Assembly: GCA_018292915.2 (NCBI GenBank)
Contig: JACVVK020000015.1
Location: 1,087,001-1,151,000 of the forward strand
Direction: 5' to 3'
DNA length: 64,000 nt
From: Batillaria attramentaria
Lineage: Eukaryota; Mollusca; Gastropoda; Batillariidae
In this document: positions 63,761 to 64,000 of the stretch, piece after piece
Layout: every line of letters begins with the position of its first letter
How positions within the stretch are numbered: position 1 is the stretch's first letter
Program-made: the position numbers and the translations under genes
Notes under the pieces: generated by a model
Database searches by the model: none
Seen by the model: the letters and a program-made list of their open reading frames with translations, nothing else
What the model was told of the DNA's origin: nothing

Positions 63761-64000
63761 GTGAGTATTTGGATAAGCTGGGAAAACGCAGCGAAAGATT
63801 GTTTGTGTGTGAGTGATGTGCTGGAAATTTCGGATCAGGCAATGGCGAGTTTTGTTTTAGGAAGTATGGGCCTGTTTCTGATTATTGTGTTTGGCTAGTC
63901 CTCTGTGTGTGCATTGAGAATGGCTTTTGCTGACTAGCGGTGTAGAAGTAACTCCAAATTGTTCAGCCTTCACAATTTTAAACTGAATGCATTTGTTAGT
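63761..64000. other. No further feature seen
   Basis: Would be intron if the preceding exon call is correct. Confidence 0.3.

Noticed and set aside
63637..63771. Minus-strand exon between a CAG and a GTAAGT at the right edge
   Set aside because: All three minus-strand frames contain stops over the interval, so coding on that strand is unlikely.

Overview
The window is animal nuclear DNA, most likely from a mollusc and probably a marine gastropod. That assignment is an inference. It rests on the RTE-like LINE with a craniofacial-development-protein-2-type endonuclease, dense tRNA-headed SINEs, several palindromic DNA-transposon derivatives, very frequent long (CA)n, (CT)n and (CAA)n tracts, and one recognisable animal gene exon. 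No bacterial operon, CRISPR array, rRNA or clean nuclear tRNA gene was seen. Most long open frames are translations of microsatellites and are not genes.

The one host gene recognised with confidence is on the minus strand. The first coding exon of a NOS1AP (CAPON) homologue lies at 11039-11152. It encodes 38 residues and ends at a consensus splice donor. Its first intron therefore runs left through positions 11038-1 and beyond the window, and its 5' UTR and promoter should lie in the CpG-richer stretch to the right (about 11153-12300). Two further stretches at the right end (62337-62708 and 63601-63760, plus strand) look like internal exons of an unrecognised gene, but the evidence is only open frame plus splice signals.

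Most of the rest is repeats. An apparently intact 3.3 kb LINE (19883-23169) has one 1002-codon ORF carrying endonuclease and reverse transcriptase, flanked by a perfect 14-bp target-site duplication. A 5'-truncated relative lies at 13589-14020 with a 13-bp duplication. At least two tRNA-headed SINE families are scattered throughout: family A (about 25 full or partial copies) and family B (about 6). Non-autonomous DNA transposons include a TTAA-flanked foldback family (M, four copies), a classic CCCTTT...AAAGGG TTAA element, a long foldback family (N, four copies), a GGGCCC-ended family (O, three copies) and a family R (three copies). Many elements are nested inside one another, which gives a relative insertion history.

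Tandem arrays include a 4-unit ~170-bp satellite (8236-8934), a dimeric ~160-bp-unit array (16020-17490), an 8-unit array of nearly identical 93/120-bp units with polypyrimidine-AG junctions (23803-24650), a ~130-bp triplicate (32708-33085) and a pentanucleotide array (735-1047).

The genes do not form a pathway. The window is best read as the 5' end and first intron of NOS1AP, followed by repeat-dominated intergenic DNA, with a possible second gene entering at the right edge.
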